Part shown: in pieces, positions 11,792 to 21,561 of the stretch
Position numbering within the stretch: the stretch's first letter is position 1
Layout of the letters: each line of letters opens with the position of its first letter
Origin: JASGKO01 sp049840595
GTDB lineage: Bacteria; Verrucomicrobiota; Verrucomicrobiia; Chthoniobacterales; Chthoniobacteraceae
NCBI GenBank assembly: GCA_049840595.1
Contig: JASGKO010000038.1
Coordinates: 1 to 64,000 of the forward strand
Direction of reading: 5' to 3'
Length of the DNA stretch: 64,000 bases
Made by a program: the position numbers and the translations under genes
The notes under the pieces: model-generated
Seen by the model: only the letters and a program-made list of their open reading frames with translations
What the model was told of the DNA's origin: nothing
Databases searched by the model: none

Positions 11792-12847
11792 GTGAAAACC
11801 ACTGTTAAAGAACTGGCCGCCCTTCTGGGCGGCCATGTTTTTGGCGGAGATGCCGGGACGGCCATCGAGGGCTTTGCCTCCATCGCGGAGGCAGGTTCCG
11901 GCGATCTCACCTTTTACGGCAACGCCAAGTACCTCAACGCCTTGCGCGCCTGCAAGGCGACCGCCGCCCTCGTCCCCCTCGATTTCGAGGAAGCGATCCC
12001 GGCCATTTTGATCAAGGTGGAGAATCCCTCCATCGCCTTTGCCAAGATCGTGGAAGCCCACGCACCGAAGCCGGTGCAGTTCGCTCCGGGCATCCACCCC
12101 TCCGCCGTCATTGCCCCCGATGTGGTGCTCGGCGACCAGATTTCCATCCAGCCGAATGTCGTGATCGAAAGCGGCGCCAAAATCGGCAACGGCACCGTGC
12201 TCGGCGCGGGCGTCTATATCGGGCACAACGCCCAAGTCGGCGCGAATTGCCATCTTCACCCCAATGTCACCATCCGCGAGGAATGCGTGATCGGGAACCG
12301 GGTCGCCATTCACAGTGGCACCGTCATCGGCAGCGATGGCTTCGGCTACGAGCAGGCCGGTGGTAAACACGTCAAGATTCCCCAGGTCGGCATCGTGCAG
12401 ATCGACGACGACGTGGAAATCGGCGCCAACGTGACCATCGACCGCGCCCGTTTCGGCCGCACCCGGATCGGCGAAGGCACCAAGATCGACAATCTGGTGC
12501 AAATCGCTCATAACGTGTCAGTTGGGAAGCATTGCATCATCATTTCCCAGGCTGGCATCTCCGGTAGCACCCGGCTGGGCAATTATGTCATCCTCGCCGG
12601 ACAGGTTGGCGTGGCCGGGCACCTCAACATCGGCGACCAGGCCATCGTGGCCGCCCAGAGTGGCGTCAGTAAGAGTATTCCGGCCAAGGAAACGTGGTTT
12701 GGCTACCCGGCCCGCCCTGATAAACAGGCCAAGCGCGATATCGTCTATATTGCCAAGCTGGAAACCCTCTACGCCCGAGTCAAGCGGCTGGAGCAGCTTC
12801 TGGACTCAAAGGAAAAAACTTCGGACCCGGAAAGCAAAAACTTGTAA
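11792..12847 (+). CDS. lpxD: UDP-3-O-(3-hydroxyacyl)glucosamine N-acyltransferase
   Basis: LpxD adds the N-linked hydroxyacyl chain in the third step of lipid A synthesis. The 351-residue protein has the uridine-binding N-terminal domain (about 1-105, KELAALLGGHVFGGDAGT) and a left-handed beta-helix of hexapeptide repeats (about 106-300). His240 in VQIAHNVSVG corresponds to the general base of E. coli LpxD (His239). A C-terminal helix carries KLETLYARVKRLEQLL. GTG 11792 is the only start that keeps the family N-terminus. It has no clear Shine-Dalgarno because a hairpin lies directly upstream. Presence of lpxD implies an LPS-bearing outer membrane. Confidence 0.95.
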   Translation: MKTTVKELAALLGGHVFGGDAGTAIEGFASIAEAGSGDLTFYGNAKYLNALRACKATAALVPLDFEEAIPAILIKVENPSIAFAKIVEAHAPKPVQFAPGIHPSAVIAPDVVLGDQISIQPNVVIESGAKIGNGTVLGAGVYIGHNAQVGANCHLHPNVTIREECVIGNRVAIHSGTVIGSDGFGYEQAGGKHVKIPQVGIVQIDDDVEIGANVTIDRARFGRTRIGEGTKIDNLVQIAHNVSVGKHCIIISQAGISGSTRLGNYVILAGQVGVAGHLNIGDQAIVAAQSGVSKSIPAKETWFGYPARPDKQAKRDIVYIAKLETLYARVKRLEQLLDSKEKTSDPESKNL

Positions 12848-12897
12848 GCCTGCCGCAGTGCCCTATACGTAGGAACACCTTTTGGGAAAACCGACGT

Positions 12898-13347
12898 ATG
12901 GCCCGCACCAAGCGCAAAGTTTCACATCCCAGCCTGCCGATGCAACGGCAGTTGCCTTTTGCGCACGAAGGCCGCTTTTTCGACCTCCAGGAGGTCTTTA
13001 AAAAGCTCAACGCGAAGTACTTCCGCTACCGTCTCAAAGATTACACCATCACCTGGGGCCGCCGTCGCAAGCTGCCCCCGCGGGAGTATTTCGTCTTTGG
13101 CACCATCCAGGAGGAGGATCGCATCATCCGCATCCATCCCCTGCTCGACCAGCGCTGGGTCCCCCGGTGGTTCCTGGAATACGTGGTTTACCACGAGATG
13201 CTCCACAGTGTCGTGCCCGATGAATTCGACGAAAACGGCCGCCGCCTCGTCCACCACGAGAATTTCCTGAAAAAAGAGCGCAAATTCCGCTTCTACCGCC
13301 GCGCCAAGAAGTGGGAAGAGGAAAACCTCGCCCGTTTCCTCCGCTGA
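12898..13347 (+). CDS. SprT-like zinc metalloprotease-fold protein
   Basis: The 149-residue protein has the gluzincin motif HEMLH at residues 99-103 within YVVYHEMLHSVVPDE, then a further HHENFLKKER about 20 residues on that could supply the third ligand. The N-terminal part FDLQEVFKKLNAKYF matches the start of SprT domains. SprT-like proteins are predicted metallopeptidases; only the DNA-protein-crosslink protease Spartan is well studied. No zinc-ribbon tail is present. The gene follows lpxD by 50 bp in the same direction, but a functional link is not evident. Confidence 0.8.
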   Translation: MARTKRKVSHPSLPMQRQLPFAHEGRFFDLQEVFKKLNAKYFRYRLKDYTITWGRRRKLPPREYFVFGTIQEEDRIIRIHPLLDQRWVPRWFLEYVVYHEMLHSVVPDEFDENGRRLVHHENFLKKERKFRFYRRAKKWEEENLARFLR

Positions 13348-14074
13348 GTTTCTGGCCAGCGAAAGGCTCAAAAGGGAGCGCAAGTTTCACCCCCAAGGCG
13401 CGAAATGGGGAAAGTAAACGACGGAGGACACGGAGAGCACAGAGATTGAGCCGACGAAAAATTCGCCACCGCCTGGAGGAGTAAATGCCGTAATAGCGGA
13501 CTGCCATTGTGACGTCCGGCTTTCATCGGCAACCCTCGCGCTCCTTCCAAAACATGTCACCCTGAGCGAAGTCGAAAACCGGAGCGTTGCGGAGATAATC
13601 ACTCATTCTTTGTTTCCAAAGCGATAGTGATAAGCCTCAAATTTTTCTGCGCTGGGATAACACCTTGGCTTCTTGCCGTATCAAGGCGATCTCTGCCCTG
13701 AAAAGCTTGAGATGCCGCCCTCGCTCCCAGGCTCCAATCGCTTCAGGAAAAGTCTTCACCATCCAGCCCACCCCGATTCTTCGCCAGCACTTGATGGCTC
13801 CGCCCCCTTTTCGTGATCCTCGTAGCTAGCAGAGCGATTCGCGCTGCATAGAAACCGCCGCTACAGTTTTTGCGCCCTTCGATGGATCGTCTCTACGAAC
13901 GATTTCCAGAAGAAATTTCCGAAAACCACTGCGACGGCGCGCGGGGCCGGAGAAAGCCTAATCATTACGCCATCTTTCCATTTTTTAGGTAACTTATTTC
14001 AATTCTCTAATTTTCCACAAATGAGTTGTCCCGCCAGGAACAATCTGGCTTAACCGGCAAGACTTTACGTGGAA
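13348..14074. other. 727-bp intergenic region with dispersed repeats
   Basis: No credible gene is present. Around 13411-13442 the sequence is a degenerate GGACACGGAGAGCACAGAG tract. 13519-13575 and 13632-13659 match a second copy near 26.7 kb. 13970-14060 is AT-rich and should hold the promoter of the ABC transporter operon. Short open frames here read the repeats and have no domain signatures. Confidence 0.6.
13519..13659. repeat. Dispersed repeat (TGTCACCCTGAGCGAAG type), copy 1
   Basis: Two blocks are shared with 26728-26806. One reads GCAACCCTCGCGCTCC, then TCCAAAA and TGTCACCCTGAGCGAAGTCGA. The other reads GCCTCAAATTTTTCTGCGC followed by TGGGA. The blocks are adjacent in the other copy and are separated here by about 57 bp of unrelated sequence. 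The GAGCGAAG-type motif resembles widespread intergenic repeats of environmental bacteria. Confidence 0.7.
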
Positions 14075-15826
14075 ATGAAGAAAGCTGCCACCTTGTCATT
14101 GGCTACGGAAAACCGAAAAAACTTCGGCTGGGTTGATGTCATAGTATTAGCCGGACTGTTTGGACTGCTCTGGAGCATCCTGCATTTCGGGCGCGGCATG
14201 GTCGTGCATTTCGACGAGCGCGCGGCCCCTCCGCTCGACATGAGCGTCTGGAACGTTCCGTATTATGCCGGGCGCACCCTCTTGCGGATGTGGATCGCTT
14301 TTGGCTGCTCCTTGCTTTTCACTTTTGTGGTCGGTTACGCGGCCGCGAAGAATCATCTGGCCCGGACCATCATTCTTCCGGCGCTGGATGTATTACAATC
14401 GGTCCCTGTCTTGGGCTTTCTCTCAATCACGGTCACGGGGTTCATGGCTTTGTTTCCCGGAAGCCTCATGGGGGTTGAATGCGCCAGCATTTTTGCCATT
14501 TTCACCGGTCAGGTCTGGAATATGGCCTTCGGGTTCTACCATTCAATGGTCACCATTCCCGCCGACATGCAGGAAGCCGCCTCGACCTATGGCCTGAATC
14601 GCTGGCAACGCTTTCTGACCGTGGAAGTGCCTGCTTCCATGCACAGCTTGATTTGGAATTCCATGATGTCCTTCGGCGGCGGCTGGTTTTTCGTCGCACA
14701 GAGCGAGGCCATCAGCGTGATGAACAAAAACATCCGGCTTCCTGGCCTTGGCTCTTACATGGCTTCCGCCGTGGAGCACGGAGATAACCATGCCGCCGCC
14801 TGGGCAATCCTGGCCATGCTGGTAGTGATTCTCGCGAGCGATCAACTTGTGTGGCGGCCCTTGCTCGCCTGGGCGAATAAATTCAAGATCGAGCTCACCG
14901 AGTCCAGCGATCCGCCCACGTCCTGGCTTTACGACTTGCTCCGCGGCGCTTATTTGTTCATCTGGCTGGAGGAAAAAATCCTGCTCCCGCTGCGCGACTG
15001 GTTTCGCAACCTCACCCTGCACTTAACCGCCCAGCACGGAAATACGCGCCCCAGGAGGCGCCGTTACGCAACGCTTAGCTTTCGCGTGCTTGGGGCACTG
15101 AGTGCTCTCTGGATTGGTTACTACGCGGTCTGCGGTCTTCTTGCCGCCATCGCCACCGTGCATCAGCACGTCACGCCCGTCCAGCTTGGCCAAATCGCAT
15201 GGTTGGGTCTGCTCACCATGCTGCGGGTCTTTGCGATGACCGTGCTGGCGACCCTCATCTGGACGCCCTTGGGAGTCTGGATCGGTTTCCAGCCCCGGGT
15301 GGCCCGGCTCGCTCAACCACTTGCCCAAATTGCGGCTTCATTCCCGGTGAACATGACGTTTCCCTTCGTGGTTGGTTTTTATGTGGCGCAGCATATTTCA
15401 ATGAATTGGGGCAGCATCCTGCTCATCGCAATGGGCACGCAGTGGTACATCCTTTTTAATGTGATCGCGGGCGCGATGGCGATTCCCAATGATCTCATGG
15501 AGGCTGCACGGACTTATGGCCTGCGCGGCTGGCCGCTCTGGCGCACTCTCATCCTGCCCGCAATCTTCCCCTTCTGGGTCACCGGCGCCTGCACCGCGGC
15601 CGGCGGGGCCTGGAATGCCAGCATCGTGGCAGAACTTGCCACCTGGGGTGACACCACGCTTAAAGCCGATGGCTTGGGCGCATTCATCGCCGAGGTCACC
15701 CAACGCGGCGACACCCCGCTGATTATCTGCAGCATCGCCACCATGTCCGTTTTTGTTGTCGTCATGAACAAACTGCTCTGGCGTCGTCTTTATGGTCTCG
15801 CCGAGCGCCGCTTCCGTCTTGATTAA
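14075..15826 (+). CDS. ABC transporter permease, two fused permease domains
   Basis: The 583-residue inner-membrane protein is a tandem duplication of a NitT/TauT-type permease. Each half has its own EAA loop: ADMQEAASTYGLNRWQRFL (about residue 165) and NDLMEAARTYGLRGWPLW (about 475). Each half is preceded and followed by five or so membrane segments, with a soluble linker near 280-345. It forms an operon with the ATPase 5 bp downstream. No substrate-binding protein gene is adjacent, although importers of this class need one, so the substrate is unknown (nitrate, sulfonate, bicarbonate and metal relatives exist). ATG 14075 is preferred over GTG 14069 because GTGGA lies upstream of it; both are possible. 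Confidence 0.9.
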   Translation: MKKAATLSLATENRKNFGWVDVIVLAGLFGLLWSILHFGRGMVVHFDERAAPPLDMSVWNVPYYAGRTLLRMWIAFGCSLLFTFVVGYAAAKNHLARTIILPALDVLQSVPVLGFLSITVTGFMALFPGSLMGVECASIFAIFTGQVWNMAFGFYHSMVTIPADMQEAASTYGLNRWQRFLTVEVPASMHSLIWNSMMSFGGGWFFVAQSEAISVMNKNIRLPGLGSYMASAVEHGDNHAAAWAILAMLVVILASDQLVWRPLLAWANKFKIELTESSDPPTSWLYDLLRGAYLFIWLEEKILLPLRDWFRNLTLHLTAQHGNTRPRRRRYATLSFRVLGALSALWIGYYAVCGLLAAIATVHQHVTPVQLGQIAWLGLLTMLRVFAMTVLATLIWTPLGVWIGFQPRVARLAQPLAQIAASFPVNMTFPFVVGFYVAQHISMNWGSILLIAMGTQWYILFNVIAGAMAIPNDLMEAARTYGLRGWPLWRTLILPAIFPFWVTGACTAAGGAWNASIVAELATWGDTTLKADGLGAFIAEVTQRGDTPLIICSIATMSVFVVVMNKLLWRRLYGLAERRFRLD

Positions 15827-15831
15827 TTACC

Positions 15832-17189
15832 ATGATCCTGCCTGCCGAATCCACTGCCAGCAGTCCGATCGCCGAGCGTCCGGTGATTGCCGAGCTTTGC
15901 CACCTTACCAAGACCTTCTCCATCCGCGGTGCACATGAATTAAAGGTTCTTGAGGAGATTGATCTTGCCGTCCATGAGGGCGAACTGCTGGCTCTGCTGG
16001 GCCAGTCTGGCTCTGGCAAATCTACCATCCTGCGCTGTCTCACGGGCCTGGCCCAGCCCACCACGGGCCGCGTCCTCTGTTATGGCGAACCACTTCGCGG
16101 CATCAATCCGCATGCCTCCATTGTTTTTCAGACCTTCGCCCTCTATCCATGGCTCACGGTCGAGCAAAACGTCGCCGTCGGCTTGATGGCCAAACGCATG
16201 ACCCGCGCCGAAAAAGAGGCCGCGGTGGAAAAGGCCATCGAACTCATCGGCCTCGCGAATTACCACGCGGCCTACCCGCGTGAAATCTCCGGTGGTATGC
16301 GCCAGCGGGTCGGCATTGCGAGAGCGCTCGTTTCCGAGCCCAAAATCCTCTGCCTCGACGAGGCCTTTAGCGCACTCGATGTCCTCACCGCCGAGAACCT
16401 GCGCCATGAGATGATCTCGCTCTGGAATAAAAAGGACACCAGTCTCAAGAGCATCTTCATGGTCACGCACAATATTGAGGAGGCGGTGGAGATGGCGACT
16501 CGCATTTGCATTCTCTTCCCCCGGCCCGGCCGCCTCGGCCTCGTGCTTGAAAACCACCTGCCCTACCCGCGCGATTCCAAGAGCCCGGAGTTCCAGCAAC
16601 TCGTGGCCACCATTCACGAGACCATCACCACGCTTACCCTTCCCGATCATCCGCCCGAGCCGCCGCCGGTTTCCACCGGCCGGTCTCCCGCGCCCGCAGC
16701 CGGATGGAATCCATCCCCTGCGTTCCGGTCGGGCAGATTCTTGGCCTCCTCAGCATCGTTCGGGATACGCCCGATCTCACCAACATCTACGACATCTCAA
16801 ATGAAATCGGGAGAGATTTTGGTGAAACCATCTCGCTGGTAAAAGCCGCCGAGATTCTTGAACTGGTGGACACGCCGAAAAACGAGGTATTCCTCACCGA
16901 GCTCGGGCAGCGCTTCCTTGCCGCTGATCGCGAGGGGCGCAAGCAGATCTTCACCGAGCAGGTTTACAAGCTCCGGCTCTTCCACATCATCATCGAGTAT
17001 CTCAAGACGGAAGAGTCCGTGGATGCCGAAAAAATCCTCAAGGACATCGCCACCGCGCTTCCTTACGACAACCCGGAAAAAATCCTACAAACCATGGTCG
17101 CCTGGGGACGCTATGCGGGAATCATGGACTTCAATGCGTCGGATAATACGGTTTTCGTTCCGCGTGATGAAGAGGACGTCACGCCATAA
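15832..17189 (+). CDS. ABC transporter ATPase with AAA-associated C-terminal domain, one frameshift
   Basis: Residues 1-270 form an ABC nucleotide-binding domain: Walker A GQSGSGKST (57-65), signature ISGGMRQRVGIARAL (about 152-166), Walker B ILCLDEAFSALD, and the switch His in MVTHNIEEAV. The downstream frame (from about 16700) encodes a C-terminal AAA-associated domain (VPVGQILGLLSIV ... FGETISLVKAAEILELVDTP ... LTELGQRFLAADREGRKQIF). In relatives of this transporter type it is fused to the ATPase. The two parts are separated by one frame change between about 16650 and 16705 in a Pro-rich linker, most likely an indel error. It pairs with the fused permease upstream. Confidence 0.88.
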
Positions 17190-17321
17190 AATGAAATCTA
17201 ATCCGTCCTCAAGTCATCCATGGTGATTTACTATCGGTCTCCCATCTTCTTCGCCTCCTTGCCCCATCGCCTCCATCCAGCAGAGTTGCCACCGTGCCCG
17301 CTTTCCTTCTAACATCCCGCC

Positions 17322-18017
17322 ATGTCACAGCAGCCCGATCACCCTCGCTCCTTGTATCATCGGGTCTATTGGTTCGATGCGCAGCACCGGCTTTTTATCG
17401 CGTTCGCTGCCGCGGCGCTGGTGTACCTGCTCCCCGGGCACTTTGCCTCGATGGGGACGCGGCTGATTGCGACGTGGGATACTTTTGCCGTCATCACCCT
17501 CACCCTCTGCTGGATGGCAATGTGGCAGACTCATCAATCCGACATCCGGCGGAAGGCGCAGCAACAGGACTTCGGCCGTCGGCTTATTTTCATTTTCACC
17601 GTGCTGGGTGCCTGCGCCGCCGTGGGAGCCGTCATTTTCCTCATGCACTCGGCCAAGCAGGAGAAGGATCACCTGGCGCTTCATGTGGCCGTGTCCGTGA
17701 TCGCGATTGTCGCCTCCTGGCTGCTGCTGCATACCGTCTTCGCCCTGCGCTATGCGCATAGTTTCTACGGGGACAGCCGCGAGCATGGGCCGGAGAAACA
17801 CGCGGGCGGCCTCGATTTCCCCGGCAAAAACCCGCCGGACTACCTCGATTTCGCCTACTTTTCCTTCGTGATCGGCATGACTTTCCAGGTCTCCGATGTG
17901 CAAATCACCTCCCGCCGCCTGCGCCATCTGGTGCTGGTCCAGAGCATGATCTCGTTCGTCTTCACCGTGCTGATCATTGCGCTGACCATCAATACCGTCT
18001 CCAATCTCCTCCAATGA
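17322..18017 (+). CDS. DUF1345 family membrane protein
   Basis: The 231-residue integral membrane protein has about five hydrophobic segments (22-40, 50-68, 88-106, 124-146, 205-228) and the family signature DFAYFSFVIGMTFQVSDV in the C-terminal third. The family is widespread and uncharacterised. Its stop overlaps the start of the histidine kinase (ATGA), so the two are co-translated and may act together, for example as membrane partner and sensor. It starts 132 bp after the ABC ATPase. Confidence 0.88.
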   Translation: MSQQPDHPRSLYHRVYWFDAQHRLFIAFAAAALVYLLPGHFASMGTRLIATWDTFAVITLTLCWMAMWQTHQSDIRRKAQQQDFGRRLIFIFTVLGACAAVGAVIFLMHSAKQEKDHLALHVAVSVIAIVASWLLLHTVFALRYAHSFYGDSREHGPEKHAGGLDFPGKNPPDYLDFAYFSFVIGMTFQVSDVQITSRRLRHLVLVQSMISFVFTVLIIALTINTVSNLLQ

Positions 18018-19225
18018 AACCGGGCTTTCTGGACAAACTGATCGAGCGGATCGGCCGGATCGGCCAGGAGGATTTGCAGAACTATCTGCTCCGGCTGGCG
18101 CATGAAAAAGGCTTCCTCGAAACCATCTTCAACGCCATCCACGAGGGCATCATCGTCACCGATGCCCATGGGCGCATCGACTTCATCAACGAGGCGGCGT
18201 GCGGCCTCTTCGGCGTCTCCCGGGACCAATGCCTCGGCGAATTGATCACCCGCCACGTGCGCGGGCTGGATTGGGACGCGCTCGCTTTCTCCGAGCAAAT
18301 CATCAGCCGCGACATGGAGGTCTTTTATCCGCAGAACCGGTATCTGAATTTCTACGTCGTCCCGCTCAAGCTGGAGGAATTGCCCGCCGAAGTCCGCCGC
18401 GCCAAGCGCAAGCCCCGCAAGAACGGTGGCAAATCGGGCGTGCTGGAGGACGACTCCGCCTTTGCGATCATCCTGCGCGACATCACCGAGTCGCGCCGCT
18501 CCACCGAGGAGACGATCGAGAATGAACGCCTCTCCGCCCTCACCCTGCTCGCCGCCGGCGTCGCCCACGAGATCGGCAATCCGCTCAACTCGCTGCACAT
18601 CCATCTCCAGCTCATGGAACGCCGCGTGCGCAAGCTGCCGGAGGAATATCGCGACGATCTTTCCAAATCGCTCAACGTGGCGCGCGACGAGATCAAGCGG
18701 CTCGACTTCATCATCACCCAGTTCCTGCGTGCGATTCGCCCGCAGCCGTTGCAGACGCAGCCGGAGAATATCAATTCGCTGGTGAGTGAATCCGTGACGT
18801 TCCTCGAAGCGGAGATCAAGGACCGCAACATCCTCGTCGAGCAGGAACTGCGCAGCGACCTGCCCCTGGTGGTCGTGGACCGCAACCAGATGAAGCAGGC
18901 GTTTTACAACCTGATCAAGAACAGCTTCCAGGCCATGCAGAGCGACGGCCTGCTGCACATCAAGACCGACATGGACGACCAGTTCGCCATCGTCCAGTTC
19001 ACCGATACCGGCGGCGGCATCCCCGCCGAGGCGATGAGCCGCGTCTTCGATCCCTATTTCACAACCAAGGAAACCGGCTCCGGGCTGGGCCTGCTGATCG
19101 TGCGCCGGATCGTGCGCGAGCACGGCGGTGAGATCGAGCTCATCAACAACGAGGGCAAGGGATTGAGCATCACCATTCGCCTGCCGTTGCAGGATCGCCG
19201 CGTCCGCATGCTGCCGAGCAGCTAG
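18014..19225 (+). CDS. Soluble PAS-type sensor histidine kinase (NtrB-like)
   Basis: The 403-residue protein has no membrane segment. A PAS domain (about 35-160, ETIFNAIHEGIIVTDAHGRI) precedes the HisKA region with H-box GVAHEIGNPLNSLH (phospho-acceptor His185) and an HATPase domain with N-box QAFYNLIKNSFQAM, G1 DTGGGIP and G2 GSGLGLLIV. The layout is that of NtrB-type kinases. No response regulator gene is next to it; the downstream gene is convergent, with only 3 bp between the stops. It is therefore an orphan kinase translationally coupled to the DUF1345 gene. Confidence 0.92.
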   Translation: MKPGFLDKLIERIGRIGQEDLQNYLLRLAHEKGFLETIFNAIHEGIIVTDAHGRIDFINEAACGLFGVSRDQCLGELITRHVRGLDWDALAFSEQIISRDMEVFYPQNRYLNFYVVPLKLEELPAEVRRAKRKPRKNGGKSGVLEDDSAFAIILRDITESRRSTEETIENERLSALTLLAAGVAHEIGNPLNSLHIHLQLMERRVRKLPEEYRDDLSKSLNVARDEIKRLDFIITQFLRAIRPQPLQTQPENINSLVSESVTFLEAEIKDRNILVEQELRSDLPLVVVDRNQMKQAFYNLIKNSFQAMQSDGLLHIKTDMDDQFAIVQFTDTGGGIPAEAMSRVFDPYFTTKETGSGLGLLIVRRIVREHGGEIELINNEGKGLSITIRLPLQDRRVRMLPSS

Positions 19226-19228
19226 AGA

Positions 19229-20323
19229 CTACTGCCCCGGCGCGCTCCCCTCGCCCGCTTCACGCTGGAGATTGGCCACCGTCTGCGAAAGGTCGCTGGC
19301 CGCGGCATCGTGCAGGCTGCCCGGCGGCAACTGATTCACCCACGTCTGGACGGCCGGGACGCTCTGCGTCGCCCAGCGCTGGATCAGCGTGCCCAGCACG
19401 CTTTGCTGAAGTTCACCCGAGGGAAAGCCCGCCACCCAGTTGGCGGCGGATTGCGGATCGGACTGCGCCCAGACACACGCAATGCTCAGCGCGGAACGGT
19501 CCTGCACCGCCCCGGGCTGCACCTGCTCCGCGAGCAGTCGGGTCGCGGCCTGCGGATCGCTCCAGGCGAGACCCACCGCCACCGCACCGAGCTCGGATTG
19601 CCGGACGGAATAATCCTGGAGGCCGGACGCCCAACGGAGTGCGCCCGCGGAATCAGCCTGCGCCCAGGCGGTCGCCGACCAGTTCATCAGATCGTCCCGC
19701 GCGGGCGTGCGCTCCATCTGGACCAGGAGAGCGATCGCATCCTGCGGGCTTTTGGCCGCCAGCGCATCGCTGGCCGCAAATTTCATGGCATTCTGCTTCC
19801 ATTCCCCGGCGGGCAAATGATCGAGATAATCGTTTAGCCCCGCCTTGTCCTCCGCATCCCATCCATAGATGACGGCGGTCTGCTCCGGCTCGGTGAGACC
19901 GGTTTGCCCGGCCACCCAATCGGCTGCCCCACGCCGATCGCCGTGCACCCAATGCCGGAGCGCGGCTTCCGCAAACGGCGTAGCCAGCAGATCGGGCGGC
20001 AGCGCTTGCAGGATTTGCGCGGCATTGGTGTCGGTCAGCAGCGCCTCCAGTTTTTGCTCGAGAGCAGCCTGGGCATCGGGATCTTTTTCCGCCAGCCAGG
20101 CCCGCACTTGGGAAATGAGTTTTTGTTCGTCAACCGCTGGCAGGGCCACCTCGGTTCGACCAGGCGACGACCCGATGACCGGGCTGGTTGAAGGCTGACT
20201 GGCCGCGAGCGAAGGCCGGGGCTGGCTCTGCTTCTGGGCAGCGGGAGGAGACAACAGGGCAAATCTAATGGCCGCCAGGATCACCCCGACCACTGCCAGC
20301 GCAAGCATGCGAAAATTTTTCAT
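19229..20323 (-). CDS. Exported or membrane-anchored helical-repeat protein
   Basis: The 364-residue protein has an N-terminal hydrophobic segment (LALAVVGVILAAIRFALL) that serves as signal peptide or anchor, then a Pro/Ser/Gln-rich linker. From about residue 65 it is alpha-helical with repeats of roughly 30 residues carrying W-A-x-x-D-P-x-x-A-A-x-W-V (for example WAQSDPQSAANWVAGFPSGEL and WSDPQAATRLLAEQV). I associate this repeat style with Verrucomicrobia. It suggests a solenoid scaffold for protein contacts outside the cytoplasm. No enzyme motif is visible. It lies tail-to-tail with the kinase gene and in the same direction as the beta-helix gene upstream. Confidence 0.6.
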   Translation of the reverse strand: MKNFRMLALAVVGVILAAIRFALLSPPAAQKQSQPRPSLAASQPSTSPVIGSSPGRTEVALPAVDEQKLISQVRAWLAEKDPDAQAALEQKLEALLTDTNAAQILQALPPDLLATPFAEAALRHWVHGDRRGAADWVAGQTGLTEPEQTAVIYGWDAEDKAGLNDYLDHLPAGEWKQNAMKFAASDALAAKSPQDAIALLVQMERTPARDDLMNWSATAWAQADSAGALRWASGLQDYSVRQSELGAVAVGLAWSDPQAATRLLAEQVQPGAVQDRSALSIACVWAQSDPQSAANWVAGFPSGELQQSVLGTLIQRWATQSVPAVQTWVNQLPPGSLHDAAASDLSQTVANLQREAGEGSAPGQ

Positions 20324-20390
20324 AAAACACCTCTCCGCCAGCGAGCGATGAGGCCCGCTGGCGGAGGGGACAGATTGATGATTCGAAGGA

Positions 20391-21561
20391 CTACTGCGTG
20401 TTGTAATCGCAGTTCAGATTCGTAACCGCCGTAGGCCCGTTGTAGTTGGGGCCGCTGGACGTGCCGCTGATCTTGTTGCCCTGCACATTTAGCCCGTTGG
20501 CATATTGCAGTTCGATGGCCGTCCACTTGTTATTCGTAAAGACGTTGTTCACGAGATCCACGCTGGAGTTGTAATGGTTGCCACTGTTGTCAGAAGCGCC
20601 CTCCCAGTAGGAGGAAAAGCCCCCCAGCACGCCCGCATTGTTGTTGGTGGCCGTGCTGCCATTGCCCGCGTAGGTGCAGGTGTTGTTGTAGATGCGCACC
20701 CCCTGCATGCCGCCCACGTAGAGATCCGCCCAGCCGTTGTCATGGAAATAGTTCCCCGTGATGGTGACGTTGTGCGCCTCGTTGGTATAGTTGGACAGGC
20801 CCCCCGCGACCTTCACCCCCAGCCCCTCGTAGGCAAAGCCGAATTCGGAATTCTTGATCAGCACGTCCTTCACATTGCGAATGTAGAGATTTTCAAACAC
20901 CGCCGAGCAACCGTTGGCGTGCATGTAGCAATTGTCCACGGTGATCTCCGCGGAGTTGCCCATATTCAGGCCGATGCCGAAGTTCTCCACCTCGATGTTG
21001 TAGTAATAAACGCGCTGGTTGAGATGCGCCGCATCATCCGCACTGGAGCTGATGCGCATCGAATACACGTAGGGCGTCGTGCTCATCAATTGCGAGTAGG
21101 TGAAGCCCCCGTCGAAGGTGAGGTTCTGAATGTAGAAGTCGTGCAACACCGCATCCATCGCTCCGATCAGCTCGGTCCAAGTCGAGTTGTTGTAGGCAAA
21201 GCTTCGAGCCGCGCTTGATGATCGTCGAGCCTTTGCCCGCACCGAGGATGCTGATGTTGCTTTGCAGCGCGACCCGGGTGTTGATGGTGTAGGTGCCCGA
21301 CGAGAGGATGATTTGCCCGCCGCCATTGGCATGGGCGGCATTGATGGCATTGAGAATCCCCACGTCGTCAAACGTGGCCGGGTAGTATTTGGTTCCCGGC
21401 GTGCCGGTGGGATTCGACGGAAGCGTCGGCGCGGAATACGCGAACGCTCCATTCGGATAAGTGGCGGCGTGACCGCTCACGGAGATTAATGCGACAAGGA
21501 CGGCGCCGAGGGCCATTTTCATGACCGGACGCCCCAACAGTTGTGTTCGGTTGTTTTGCAT
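20391..21561 (-). CDS. Secreted right-handed beta-helix (pectate-lyase-like) protein, one frameshift
   Basis: The protein has a signal peptide (MKMALGAVLVALISVSGHA) and then the beginning of a pectate-lyase_3-like fold (DDVGILNAINAAHANGGGQIIL, GTYTINTRVALQSNISILG). The remainder (about 270 residues) is parallel beta-helix rungs rich in Asn ladders, for example VTITGNYFHDNGWADLYV and GVRIYNNTCTYAGNGS. A frame change near 21200-21220 separates the two parts and is probably an indel. The start could be 21561 or 21522. Such proteins are often polysaccharide lyases or surface proteins. I cannot identify catalytic residues, so the substrate is open. Confidence 0.78.

Noticed and set aside
13387..13602. 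Short open frames in the 13.4-13.6 kb gap
   Set aside because: They read dispersed repeats (SVLSVSSVVYF and similar) and have no conserved domain.
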